From positions 62,001-126,000 of the forward strand of contig NZ_JALKBY010000004.1 of NCBI RefSeq assembly GCF_023223645.1: 64,000 nt of DNA, in the 5' to 3' direction. Positions 52,360-60,522 of the stretch are shown here, in pieces. The notes beneath the pieces were generated by a model. The model saw only the letters and a program-made list of their open reading frames with translations. It searched no databases and had not been told where the DNA came from. Source of the stretch: Natroniella sulfidigena. Lineage in GTDB: Bacteria > Bacillota > Halanaerobiia > Halobacteroidales > Halobacteroidaceae. Each line of letters starts with the position of its first letter. Position 1 is the stretch's first letter. A program made the position numbers and the translations under genes.

Positions 52360-53841
52360 TTAATTAATTGGTGTTACCAATCTCCCAATTAACAACTTCA
52401 ATTTATCTAAAATCCCCAATTGCTGATAATCCTCTAACTTCCACTTCTTACTTTGTTCTAGATTCAAAGTTATTTCTTCCATTATTTTGTTAGAAAAATC
52501 CTGGTCAAAAATCACTATATTCAACTCATAATCAAGATACAAGCTTCTTGTATTAAAATTAGCAGAGCCAATTGATAAAATCTCCTTATCTACCAATAAC
52601 ATTTTAGAGTGTAAAAATTCATCTTGATAATGATAGACAGACACTCCCGCTTTTAATAACTTCTTAAAAAAAGACATATTACTCCAACTAAGTAATATAC
52701 TATCAGTCTTTTTAGAAGTTATTATATTAACATCTATCCCTCTCAATGCTGCCGTCTGCAATGCAGTTAAAATATTATCATTCAAAACTAAATAAGGCGT
52801 AACTAAATAAATCTCTTCTTGTGCTGCTGTAATCAATGCAAAATAACTTTTATTCATTTCAGACCAAGGAGTATCAAATCCAGTAGTAATTAATTGAATT
52901 GGCAATCTATTTTTCATATTTTGCTCAGGAAAATATCTTCTTTCTAAAATTTGATCACCAGTAACATAATACCAATCAAGTAAAAAGACTTTCTGCATCC
53001 AACTAACTGCTTCACCTTCAATTTTAACTTGAATGCTCTCTCTTTTATTTCCTGTTATATATTCATCTCCTAAATTTACATCTCCAATAAAAGCAACCTT
53101 ACCATCTATAATTACATTCTTTCGGTGATTACGGTGGTTGAGTTTTCCTCTTAATATAGAAGTAACTAAATCGTTATAAGCTTCAATCTCTATTCCTACT
53201 TTTCTTAATTCTCCCTTATATTTTTGACCTAACTGATGGCTACCTAATCTATCATAAATAATCCTTATCTCAACACCATCTTTTGCCTTCTTGATCAATA
53301 AATCCTTGAATTTTTGTCCTATCTGATCATCCCGAATAATATAAAAACAGATATGAATATGATCTTCTGCTTCTTTTAACTGGGCCAACATTTCTGCAAA
53401 AATATCTTCTTCTTTAAAGATTGGTTCAGCTTGATTATTAATAGTTAAATCTAATCCACTTGTTCTTTCAATTAAGTTTGAAATACCTTCTTGTCGCTTA
53501 TCCTTTAGCGAGTATTCAGTGTCTGTTTTAGCAAGTTCAGTTAATTGTTCTAAATATTGATTTCTTTCTAAATAATAATTGTTTAATGATTGTTTATTTC
53601 TACAAATTTGAATAAATGTAAAGACTCCAAATAAAAAAAATAATATAAATAAAACTTTGAAAATCAAACTAAAATCACTAGTAAAATATATTCCTGCCAA
53701 ACTTAATCCTAACAGACCACTAATCCCTAATAAGTAAGGGTAAAAAGCAATTATCACCTTTTTATTACCTAAAATGAAAATATTAAAGTAAATAATCGTA
53801 ATTATAAATAATAAAATTAACCCCCACCACAACCGATACAT
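52360..53841 (-). CDS. cls: Cardiolipin synthase (PLD family)
   Basis: Makes cardiolipin from two phosphatidylglycerols. 493 residues. Two N-terminal membrane helices (about 6-26, 32-52, with a third near 60-80) and two phospholipase D HKD motifs: HRKNVIIDGKVAFIGDVNLG (near 237-256) and HSKMLLVDKEILSIGSANFN (near 410-429). The ATG has a ribosome site TAAAAGGGTGTGAG upstream. It is at the edge of the accessory block; cdsA at 10-11 kb supplies CDP-diacylglycerol for its substrate pathway. Confidence 0.95.
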   Translation of the reverse strand: MYRLWWGLILLFIITIIYFNIFILGNKKVIIAFYPYLLGISGLLGLSLAGIYFTSDFSLIFKVLFILFFLFGVFTFIQICRNKQSLNNYYLERNQYLEQLTELAKTDTEYSLKDKRQEGISNLIERTSGLDLTINNQAEPIFKEEDIFAEMLAQLKEAEDHIHICFYIIRDDQIGQKFKDLLIKKAKDGVEIRIIYDRLGSHQLGQKYKGELRKVGIEIEAYNDLVTSILRGKLNHRNHRKNVIIDGKVAFIGDVNLGDEYITGNKRESIQVKIEGEAVSWMQKVFLLDWYYVTGDQILERRYFPEQNMKNRLPIQLITTGFDTPWSEMNKSYFALITAAQEEIYLVTPYLVLNDNILTALQTAALRGIDVNIITSKKTDSILLSWSNMSFFKKLLKAGVSVYHYQDEFLHSKMLLVDKEILSIGSANFNTRSLYLDYELNIVIFDQDFSNKIMEEITLNLEQSKKWKLEDYQQLGILDKLKLLIGRLVTPIN

Positions 53842-53942
53842 TAACTCACACCCTTTTATGGTTTCCTAAAACTCATTATATTTTTTTCCTAAATTATTAA
53901 TTTTATACTTCATCCTTACTGAAACCGATTTAAAGATTATAA

Positions 53943-54184
53943 TCAGCAGGAATTGAAACTCATATTTGTGTTTATCAAACAACCATTGATCTACTTAAAG
54001 AAGAAGATGAAGTAGAATTAATTACTGATTCTATTTCATCAAGGACTTTAGAGAATAAAAAGATCGGCTTAAAAAAATGAAAGGAGCAGGAGCTAAATTA
54101 ACTAGTACTGAAACTGCTTTATTTGAATTATTGAAAGTAGCTTCAGGAGAAAAATTTAAACAAATTTTAAAACTGGTTAAATAA
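53943..54184 (+). pseudogene. Truncated, frameshifted isochorismatase-family hydrolase
   Basis: Plus-strand remnant of the C-terminal third of an isochorismatase/nicotinamidase-like hydrolase. Frame 1 reads SAGIETHICVYQTTIDLLKE, with the nucleophile Cys, continues through ITDSISSRTLENKKIGLKK and then hits a stop. A second frame starts MKGAGAKLTSTETALFELLK and ends FKQILKLVK. The join is at an A7 run (about 54073-54079); one additional A restores the frame. The N-terminal ~100 residues are missing, as a stop lies three bases upstream. A terminator follows. A dead gene, since two independent lesions exist. Confidence 0.85.
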
Positions 54185-54223
54185 AGAAAAGAATCGGAAT
54201 TTTTCCGATTCTTTTCTTTATTT
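54179..54223. terminator. Bidirectional terminator
   Basis: A perfect 21-bp inverted repeat (54179-54199 with 54203-54223), 3-nt loop, GATTC/GAATC core and long A/T flanks on both sides. It overlaps the stop codons of the hydrolase remnant (plus strand) and of fchA (minus strand), serving both. Confidence 0.88.
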
Positions 54224-54848
54224 AACCTATCTTTTGATTTGTAATTTCTAAGACTTCTGCTTTTAATTCTTTAGCTTCTTCCTTTAACTCCTTCATTTCG
54301 GCTCTCTTTTCAGCTACATAATCTTCATCATTCATAGCAGCTAAATTGATATTTACATTTAATTCTGCAGCTTCTAATGCAGCCCAAGCTTCAATAGCAC
54401 CTACACCTGCATCACTCACAGCATGGGTATTACCATTCTTAGCAGCAAACAAGGCTTGCTCTAAAATTCCAATACTCTTTTTAGCCATCGCAAAAGGAAC
54501 TTCTGTTGCTTTCTTAGAAGCTTCCTTTAAAGCCTCACTTCGCTTTTCTTTTTCTTCACTAGTCTCTTTAGGCATCTTCAAAGCATCCATATAAGCATTA
54601 AATACCTCTATATCTTGATTTACCAAATCAAGATAGTCTTCTTTTAAAGCAGTAGTAGTTTCAATTAACTCTTCCATCTCATCTTGAACATCAGCATAGT
54701 CTTCCTTGCCCACAGTCAATGAACCTACCATACAAGTAGCAGCAGCAGCTAAAGCTCCACTCAATGCAGCTGCACTCCCTCCACCAGGTGCTGGCTTATC
54801 TGAGGCAAAGTCATCCATAAATTGACCAATCTCTTGTTTTCTGATCAT
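54222..54848 (-). CDS. fchA: Cyclodeaminase/cyclohydrolase family protein (FchA-like)
   Basis: Helical enzyme of the FTCD C-terminal/FchA family: methenyl-THF cyclohydrolase (FchA) or formimino-THF cyclodeaminase. Preferred start is the ATG at 54848 after GGGGGAGA, giving 208 residues. Folate-binding motif DKPAPGGGSAAALSGALAAA (near 12-31) is intact. A C-terminal Lys/Glu helix (EMKELKEEAKELKAE) follows. The MetF-type gene at 58.3 kb is in the same THF pathway, so a one-carbon role is likely; no hutI/ftcD glutamate formiminotransferase gene is seen. Confidence 0.9.
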   Translation of the reverse strand: MIRKQEIGQFMDDFASDKPAPGGGSAAALSGALAAAATCMVGSLTVGKEDYADVQDEMEELIETTTALKEDYLDLVNQDIEVFNAYMDALKMPKETSEEKEKRSEALKEASKKATEVPFAMAKKSIGILEQALFAAKNGNTHAVSDAGVGAIEAWAALEAAELNVNINLAAMNDEDYVAEKRAEMKELKEEAKELKAEVLEITNQKIG

Positions 54849-55036
54849 TTTAATCTCCCCCATTACTTTTTGAATTTCTAGTACTTTATTCTTTAATGAA
54901 CATAATTATCCTTCTAAAATAGATGATTTTTAAGAAATAATTACTGGTTTTATTTCAATGATGTTCTTCCCAATACATAAAAATATACAATCTATTCAAT
55001 AATAACTTAAAAGCAAACTATTTTAAGGAGGCCTCT

Positions 55037-55720
55037 ATGTTTATTGTAATAATCCGTACAATTATTTTATATGCTGTAGTCTTTCTAACCTTTAGAGTAA
55101 TGGGCAAAAGACAGATTGGAGAGTTACAACCATATGAATTGGCAATTACAATTATGATCTCCGCTTTAGCTGCTATTCCGATGCAAGATACTGATATTCC
55201 TTTAATTAATAGTTTAACACCTATTATTTTGATCTTTTCTACTCAAATTTATATATCTGCTATCACTACTAAAAGTAGTACAGGAAGAAGAATCATTTGT
55301 GGGAAACCTACAATCTTAATTGAAAATGGCCAAATTGTTGAAGGAGAACTCAACAAAAGTAGAATTAATATTAATGAGTTGTTAGAAGAACTTAGAATCA
55401 AAGGTTACCCCGATATCTCTGAAGTAGAGTTTGCTTTTATTGAAACTAATGGCTCCCTTAGTATAATCCCTAAATCTCAAAATAGACCAGTTACTCCCAA
55501 AGATTTAGAAATCGATACCAACTATGAAGGAATTCCACATCCAGTAATTATAGATGGCCAAATTCATACTAAAAATTTAGAAAAATTAAACCTTTCCCCA
55601 GAGTGGTTAAAAGAAGAATTGACTTCTCTAGGAATCGATAATCCATCTGATATATTTTTTGCTAACCTTGATTCAGAGGGTAACCTATTTTACCAAGTTT
55701 ATCGCCAAAAAAACAAATAA
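55037..55720 (+). CDS. DUF421 membrane protein (YetF/YdfR-like)
   Basis: 227 residues, one of the few plus-strand genes. Three N-terminal membrane helices (about 4-22, 35-50, 55-78) with the family signature RVMGKRQIGELQPYELAITI (near 20-39), then two soluble YetF-type domains, with GKPTILIENGQIVEGELNKS (near 92-111) and the SEVEFAFIETNGSLSIIPKS region. B. subtilis relatives include spore-membrane and germination proteins; molecular role is not settled. It has a strong AAGGAGG site and is followed by its usual DUF4363 partner. Confidence 0.9.
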   Translation: MFIVIIRTIILYAVVFLTFRVMGKRQIGELQPYELAITIMISALAAIPMQDTDIPLINSLTPIILIFSTQIYISAITTKSSTGRRIICGKPTILIENGQIVEGELNKSRININELLEELRIKGYPDISEVEFAFIETNGSLSIIPKSQNRPVTPKDLEIDTNYEGIPHPVIIDGQIHTKNLEKLNLSPEWLKEELTSLGIDNPSDIFFANLDSEGNLFYQVYRQKNK

Positions 55721-55745
55721 GTTACCAAAAGGAGTTGAACAACTA

Positions 55746-56129
55746 ATGAAAAAAACTATAATTTATACTAGTATCTTATTAGTTATTACTTTGAGCCTCG
55801 TCAGTTACGGATATATTGCAACAAATAATAGAGCTGATCAACTAATTTCAAAACTAAACGCCCTCGAAGATAATTTAAATAATAACCACTGGGAAAATAT
55901 CAAAAATAACACTGAATCCTTAAATCAAGCTTGGGAAGAAGCAAACTTTACGTGGAGTATTCTTATGGACCATAATGAGATAGATAAACTTGACCTCTCC
56001 ATTTCCAAAATTATCTCACTGATAGAATTAGAAGAAAAAGAAAAAGCTTTAACCGAATTAAGAATCGCTAAAGAATTAGCTAGACAAATGCCCAGTAATG
56101 AAAAAATAAGAATTGAAAATATTTTTTAA
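55746..56129 (+). CDS. DUF4363 family membrane-anchored protein
   Basis: Small protein usually encoded next to DUF421. A longer frame is open from 55659, but the ATG at 55746, behind AAAGGAG and after the DUF421 stop, gives a normal 127-residue protein: membrane/signal helix at 5-25 then an extracytoplasmic helical domain with HWENIKNNTESLNQAWEEAN (near 45-64, DUF4363 core). Function unknown. Its stop overlaps the convergent comM stop by 4 nt. Confidence 0.85.
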   Translation: MKKTIIYTSILLVITLSLVSYGYIATNNRADQLISKLNALEDNLNNNHWENIKNNTESLNQAWEEANFTWSILMDHNEIDKLDLSISKIISLIELEEKEKALTELRIAKELARQMPSNEKIRIENIF

Positions 56130-57652
56130 AATTTATAACTTCGATCAAGGCTCCGATATTGAATTGCTTCAGCTATATGAGCAGAATTTATTACTTCTTC
56201 ACCTGCTAAATCAGCAATCGTTCGGGCCAACTTCAAAATCCGATCATAAGCTCTAGCACTTAAATCAATCCTTGAAATAGCCTGTTTTAATAACTCTTCT
56301 CCTTGCGATTCTACAATACAGTATTTTTTAATCAATGGTCTATTCATCCTAGCGTTATACATTATATTCTCCTCAGCAAACCTCTCTAATTGCACTCTTC
56401 TTGCCTTTTTAACCCGCTCTCTAATTTGAGCAGAACTCTCCCCTTCTTCATACTCAGTTAATTCATCTACTTGCAAACGCGGTACTTCTAAATGAATATC
56501 AATTCTATCTAATAAAGGCCCTGAAATTTTATTTAAATACCTTTTAATGTCATAAGAATTACAGCTACAGTTTTTTCTATCATCACCATAAAATCCACAC
56601 GGACAAGGATTCATGGCAGCTATTAACATGAATTTGGCAGGATAGTCTAATGTTGTCAATGCTCTAGAAATACTAACCTCTCCTTTTTCTAACGGCTGAC
56701 GTAATACTTCTAAAACATTCTTTTTAAACTCCGGTAGCTCATCTAAAAATAAGACCCCATGATGAGCCAAACTAACCTCCCCTGGCTGGGGTATTCTTCC
56801 TCCACCAATTAAACCAACATCTGAAGTTGTATGATGAGGACTTCTAAATGGTCGTTTAGTAATTAATGCTCTTTCAACTGATAGCTTACCTACAATACTG
56901 AAAATCTTAGTTACTTCAATTGCTTCCTCTTTGCTCAAAGGTGGTAAAATAGTAGGTATCCTTTTAGCTAACATAGTCTTTCCAGAACCTGGCGGGCCAA
57001 TCATAATTACATTATGCCCCCCAGTTGCTGCTATCTCTAAAGCTCGCTTAGCATGCTCTTGACCTTTTACATCTTTAAAATCAACTTGATAATCATCATC
57101 TTCAGTTAAGTAAAAGTCACCACTTACTTGAGGTAATTCCAATTCTCCATTCAAATAATTAACCGCCTCTTCTAAATTAGCCACTGCAATAATCTCTAAA
57201 TCATCGATTACAGCAGCTTCTTGAGCATTTTCTTGTGGTAAGATAAATCCTCTCTTCCCTTCTTTTTTAGCCGCTAAAGCCATCGGTAGAATCCCATTAA
57301 TTCCTCTTACTTGACCATCTAAGGATAATTCACCAATTAGAGCATAATCTTTTAATTTATCATCTTTAATCAAACCATTAGCTGCCAAAATTCCAATCGC
57401 TATCGGCAGATCAAAGACTGGACCCTCCTTTTTTATATCAGCCGGAGCTAAATTGACAGTAATCCTTTTGATTGGAAATTTAAATCCTGTATTCTTAATA
57501 GCAGCTTTGACCCTCTCTTTCGATTCCCTAACTGCCGTATCCGGTAGCCCTACAATATTAAAAGCAGGCAAACCTTTTGCCAAATCAACCTCAACTTGAA
57601 CCACATAACCATCTATTCCTAACACAGCATTGCTATTTGCTTTAGCTAACAT
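56126..57652 (-). CDS. comM: ComM/YifB family Mg-chelatase-like ATPase
   Basis: Hexameric AAA+ helicase that promotes branch migration during natural transformation in species studied. The ORF is open from 57670, but the ATG at 57652 after AAGGGGGATTAG fits family starts (MLAKANSNAVLGIDGYVVQV), giving 508 residues. Walker A IGPPGSGKTMLAKRIPTILP (near 213-232), Walker B GVLFLDELPEFKKNVLE (near 299-315) and a zinc-binding CPCGFYGDDRKNCSC (near 351-365). N-terminal Lon-like domain present. Convergent with the DUF4363 gene. Confidence 0.96.
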   Translation of the reverse strand: MLAKANSNAVLGIDGYVVQVEVDLAKGLPAFNIVGLPDTAVRESKERVKAAIKNTGFKFPIKRITVNLAPADIKKEGPVFDLPIAIGILAANGLIKDDKLKDYALIGELSLDGQVRGINGILPMALAAKKEGKRGFILPQENAQEAAVIDDLEIIAVANLEEAVNYLNGELELPQVSGDFYLTEDDDYQVDFKDVKGQEHAKRALEIAATGGHNVIMIGPPGSGKTMLAKRIPTILPPLSKEEAIEVTKIFSIVGKLSVERALITKRPFRSPHHTTSDVGLIGGGRIPQPGEVSLAHHGVLFLDELPEFKKNVLEVLRQPLEKGEVSISRALTTLDYPAKFMLIAAMNPCPCGFYGDDRKNCSCNSYDIKRYLNKISGPLLDRIDIHLEVPRLQVDELTEYEEGESSAQIRERVKKARRVQLERFAEENIMYNARMNRPLIKKYCIVESQGEELLKQAISRIDLSARAYDRILKLARTIADLAGEEVINSAHIAEAIQYRSLDRSYKF

Positions 57653-57663
57653 ACTAATCCCCC

Positions 57664-58017
57664 TTAACATAAAAATGCATTCTTAATCAACTTAATCTTA
57701 TCTTCTTGTTGGTAAGAAAGAATAGCTACTACATCAAAACGAAAGTCAACCTCTCTTTGTTGTAGACTTAAATAATACCGAGCAACCCGAATTAAATGTT
57801 GCCTCTTTTTATAATCAATCTTCTCTAATGGTGAGGCAAATGATCGAGTAGTTGCTGACTTAACCTCAACAAATACTAAATAATCACCTTCTTGCGCTAT
57901 CAAATCGACCTCTCCATAACGTGTCCAGAAATTTTCTTCTAAAATCCGATAATCTCTTTTTTCTAAAAATTTTTTAGCAATTTTTTCTCCATTTGCTCCC
58001 TGCTTTCTTGTATTCAT
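57664..58017 (-). CDS. yraN: YraN/UPF0102 nuclease-fold protein
   Basis: Holliday-junction-resolvase-like fold. The ORF is open from 58053; the ATG at 58017 after TTGGGGGTAAA gives 117 residues and starts MNTRKQGANGEKIAKKFLEK, typical of UPF0102. The active-site-like GEVDLIAQEGDYLVFVEVKS (near 35-54) contains the E-D-E-x-K constellation. Biochemical activity is unproven for the family. It lies 11 nt before comM and probably shares its promoter. Confidence 0.93.
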   Translation of the reverse strand: MNTRKQGANGEKIAKKFLEKRDYRILEENFWTRYGEVDLIAQEGDYLVFVEVKSATTRSFASPLEKIDYKKRQHLIRVARYYLSLQQREVDFRFDVVAILSYQQEDKIKLIKNAFLC

Positions 58018-58186
58018 TAATTTACCCCCAATTATTAAGAATATCTTAACCATTGAAGGAATAATTATACATAAAGTGAATCAAATATTTATCTGAACAA
58101 TTATATATTAATACACTACATCAAATTAACTTTTAAAACCTTAGGACCACAAATTATTTCAAAAAATATTAATTATTTTTCATAAA

Positions 58187-58257
58187 ATAATTAATTGTCA
58201 GAAAGAACTGATAATTAATTATCAATCACGCAGGAAATTTAACTTTTATATAGAATA
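58187..58257 (+). promoter_or_regulatory. Upstream hairpin and GCAGGA motif before the MetF-type gene
   Basis: The yraN-metF gap (58018-58322) is very AT-rich. A 15-bp stem with one mismatch (58187-58201 with 58208-58222) has a 6-nt loop. After it, GCAGGA (58230-58235) is followed exactly 17 nt later by GAATA. The fla leader at 45.5 kb has the same arrangement. No textbook promoter is obvious; TATAGT near 58263 is one candidate -10. Confidence 0.4.
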
Positions 58258-58322
58258 ACCCCTATAGTAGACTATAAAACCAAGAATCTAGAACTAATAA
58301 TTTAAGAAAGGGAGATGTGTTT

Positions 58323-59897
58323 ATGACTCAAAACAAATTAAAAGAATCTATTTTAAATGATGATGAGTTCACCATCACATGGGAGCTAGTACCAGGACGT
58401 GGAGCAAGAGAAACTAATCAAGAGATGATCTTTAAAAACACAGAAAAGGCCGTTGAAGGAGGTAAAGTAGATGCTATAACCATCACTGATAATCCAGGAG
58501 GAAATCCAGCTATTTCTGCTGAGTATTTAGGTATTAAGATTAAAGAGATGGGCATCGAACCTTTAGTTCACTTTACTTGTAAAGATAAGAATAGAAATCA
58601 GATTGAAAGTTTTCTTTATTCTATGGAGCGAGAAAATGTTAGTAATATTTTGGTAATGACAGGTGATTATCCAGTAAGTGGCTATAATGGTCGTTCAAGA
58701 CCTGTTTATGACTTTGATCCTGTTCATGTAGTAGAGTTAATGCAAGATCTTAATGATGGGTTAGAGTATAAGGATGCTTTTGGCCGTTCTAATAGTTTAA
58801 AACCTACTAACTTCTTTCCAGGTGTAGCAGCTTCTCCATTTAAGAAATTAGAATCAGAACAGATGGCTCAATATTATAAGTTGAAAAAGAAGGTTGAAGC
58901 AGGAGCAGAGTATATCATTCCTCAGCTCGGTTATGATGCTCGTAAATATCATGAGTTGATTCAATTTGTGGAACAACAAGGTTGGGATATTCCAGTTATC
59001 GGTAATGTATATGTTCTATCTTATGGTGCTTCTCGAGCTATGAATGCTAACCGCATTCCAGGCTGTGTAGTTACTGATAAATTAGTTGCTGATTTAGCTA
59101 AGGAGAAAGATGCTGATGATGGTGGCCATCAAGCTGGACTTGAAAGAGCAGCTAAAATGTATGCTTTCAAAAAAGGTATGGGTTTTGCAGGAGTACACAT
59201 TGCTGGTCATGGTATGAGTTATGAAGATTTAGAGTTCATCATTGACAAAGGAGAAGAATTAGCTCCTAACTGGCAAGATCTTGTCCATGAATTTGAATAC
59301 CCAATGGAAGATGGATTCTATTACTTTGAAAAAGATGAAGAAACTGGATTAAATACTGATAAACCTGCTGCTAGAACTCATAAACCGAAAAAAGAATTTA
59401 TTAATAGTAGCTTTAGAGTAATGCACCATGCTTTATTTGAACCAGCTAGCCCATTATTTAAACCAATGCAGTATTTATGTAAAACAGTTGAAGATAGTGT
59501 CCTAGAAGGACCATTTGATCTTATGGAGCGTGTAATTAAGACTGTTTCTAATGAATGTCGAGAATGTGGAGACTGTGCATTATTCGATTTAGCTTATTTA
59601 TGTCCAATGTCACAATGTCCAAAGAACCAAAGAAACGGTGCTTGTGGTGGTAGTAGAGATGGTTATTGTGAAGTTTATCCAAATGAACAAAAATGTATCT
59701 ATGTTAGAGTTTATGATAGATTGAAGCCTTACGGTGAAGAAGAACAACTGCAAGAATATATTGTTCCTCCAGTTAATTGGGACTTATATCGTACGTCATC
59801 TTGGATTAACTTCTTTATGGGACGCGATCATGTATCTGAAAGAATTGATATTGATCCTCCAACTAGTAAAGATAATGGTAAGAACAAGAAGGCTTAA
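58323..59897 (+). CDS. MetF-type methylenetetrahydrofolate reductase fused to MTHFR_C/MetV-like domain
   Basis: 524 residues from the ATG at 58323 (an in-frame GTG at 58317 overlaps the GGGAGA site and is unlikely). Residues ~15-310 form the MetF TIM barrel: catalytic Glu in TWELVPGRGA, AITITDNPGGNPAISAEYLG (near 55-74), ILVMTGDYP (near 116-124) and PGVAASPFK (near 168). Residues ~405-475 are a cysteine-rich MTHFR_C/MetV module: ECRECGDCALFDLAYLCPMS and NGACGG..GYCEVYP..KC. In acetogens MetV and MetF are separate subunits of a complex; here they are fused. It reduces methylene-THF or takes part in the Wood-Ljungdahl methyl branch; electron donor unknown. Confidence 0.88.
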   Translation: MTQNKLKESILNDDEFTITWELVPGRGARETNQEMIFKNTEKAVEGGKVDAITITDNPGGNPAISAEYLGIKIKEMGIEPLVHFTCKDKNRNQIESFLYSMERENVSNILVMTGDYPVSGYNGRSRPVYDFDPVHVVELMQDLNDGLEYKDAFGRSNSLKPTNFFPGVAASPFKKLESEQMAQYYKLKKKVEAGAEYIIPQLGYDARKYHELIQFVEQQGWDIPVIGNVYVLSYGASRAMNANRIPGCVVTDKLVADLAKEKDADDGGHQAGLERAAKMYAFKKGMGFAGVHIAGHGMSYEDLEFIIDKGEELAPNWQDLVHEFEYPMEDGFYYFEKDEETGLNTDKPAARTHKPKKEFINSSFRVMHHALFEPASPLFKPMQYLCKTVEDSVLEGPFDLMERVIKTVSNECRECGDCALFDLAYLCPMSQCPKNQRNGACGGSRDGYCEVYPNEQKCIYVRVYDRLKPYGEEEQLQEYIVPPVNWDLYRTSSWINFFMGRDHVSERIDIDPPTSKDNGKNKKA

Positions 59898-59965
59898 ACT
59901 TCATAATTTTTTAATATTAGAATAATTCTTCTGGATATAATATAATAACTTTTTCTAAATTTATG

Positions 59966-60012
59966 AAAAGCTACGTTATTACTAACAATTTGTTAGTAAT
60001 AACGTAGCTTTT
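59966..60012 (+). terminator. Rho-independent terminator of the MetF-type gene
   Basis: A perfect 23-bp inverted repeat (59966-59988 with 59990-60012), centred on CAATTTG, ending in TTTTGTTCTTGTTT on the plus strand. It lies ~70 nt after the stop codon. Strong. Confidence 0.9.
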
Positions 60013-60065
60013 GTTCTTGTTTAGAAACTATGCTTTTTAGGGGTTTTACTTTTTTTAATGGTTTA

Positions 60066-60101
60066 CTTAACCTTAGACTTAGCCTTAAACTTAGCCTTAA
60101 A
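60066..60101. repeat. Hexamer-phased degenerate repeat (CTTAGC/CTTAAA)
   Basis: Six units in exact 6-nt phase: CTTAAC, CTTAGA, CTTAGC, CTTAAA, CTTAGC, CTTAAA. It is followed by the small hairpin GACCGAAGGTC (60106-60116). Same family as 34414-34443. Confidence 0.68.
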
Positions 60102-60202
60102 CTATGACCGAAGGTCATTTTGCTCTTGTAATTGGTAATTATTTCTTTAACTTAGTAGAACATATCTGTACTTATTTTTGTCCACTTACATATAATAAAA
60201 AT

Positions 60203-60271
60203 AAAGGTAATCACCTAGGTGATTGCTTTCACTATAGATTGACCCCTCCAAGTGCCTATTAGGGAGGGGTC
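60203..60271. terminator. Two inverted repeats in the convergent gap before the 76-residue gene
   Basis: The rest of the 59898-60278 gap has AATCACCTAGGTGATT, a 16-bp palindrome (60209-60224) followed by GCTTTC. It also has a 9-bp GC stem GACCCCTCC/GGAGGGGTC (60241-60249 with 60263-60271), 7 nt beyond the stop of the 76-residue gene. The latter is the likely end of the rplS-rnhB transcripts, though without a T-run. Confidence 0.5.
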
Positions 60272-60278
60272 TACTCTA

Positions 60279-60509
60279 TTAAACCTTAACATCAATTTTT
60301 GTAGCAGATAATTTACTGCCTTTAGTTAAAAGTTTCAAGACTAATTTCCCTTGATACCAGCCTTTAACTTCAACAGTAACCTTTTGACCTACTTTTAAGT
60401 CTGCCATTTTCTGAGCTTCAATAGCTCTTTGATCAAATTTTATTATTACACTTTCTTCTTTTAGCTCCAAGACAACCCCTTTTAACTTATTGCCAGGTTT
60501 AAGTAGCAT
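60279..60509 (-). CDS. 76-residue OB-like small protein, function unknown
   Basis: A short, basic, beta-rich protein: LKPGNKLKGVVLELKEESVI (near 3-22), then LKVGQKVTVEVKGWYQGKLV (near 38-57). The pattern resembles the small OB/S1-like start of FliK-like proteins such as B. subtilis YlqG, which occupies this very position after rnhB, but the hook domain is lacking. I consider a YlqG remnant or a free small OB protein as equally possible. It follows rnhB by 13 nt with a good GGAGG site. Confidence 0.55.
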   Translation of the reverse strand: MLLKPGNKLKGVVLELKEESVIIKFDQRAIEAQKMADLKVGQKVTVEVKGWYQGKLVLKLLTKGSKLSATKIDVKV

Positions 60510-60522
60510 TGTAAACCTCCAA

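Noticed and set aside
53943-54184. Programmed frameshift in a working hydrolase
   Set aside because: The N-terminal two thirds are missing, so it cannot make a full enzyme.
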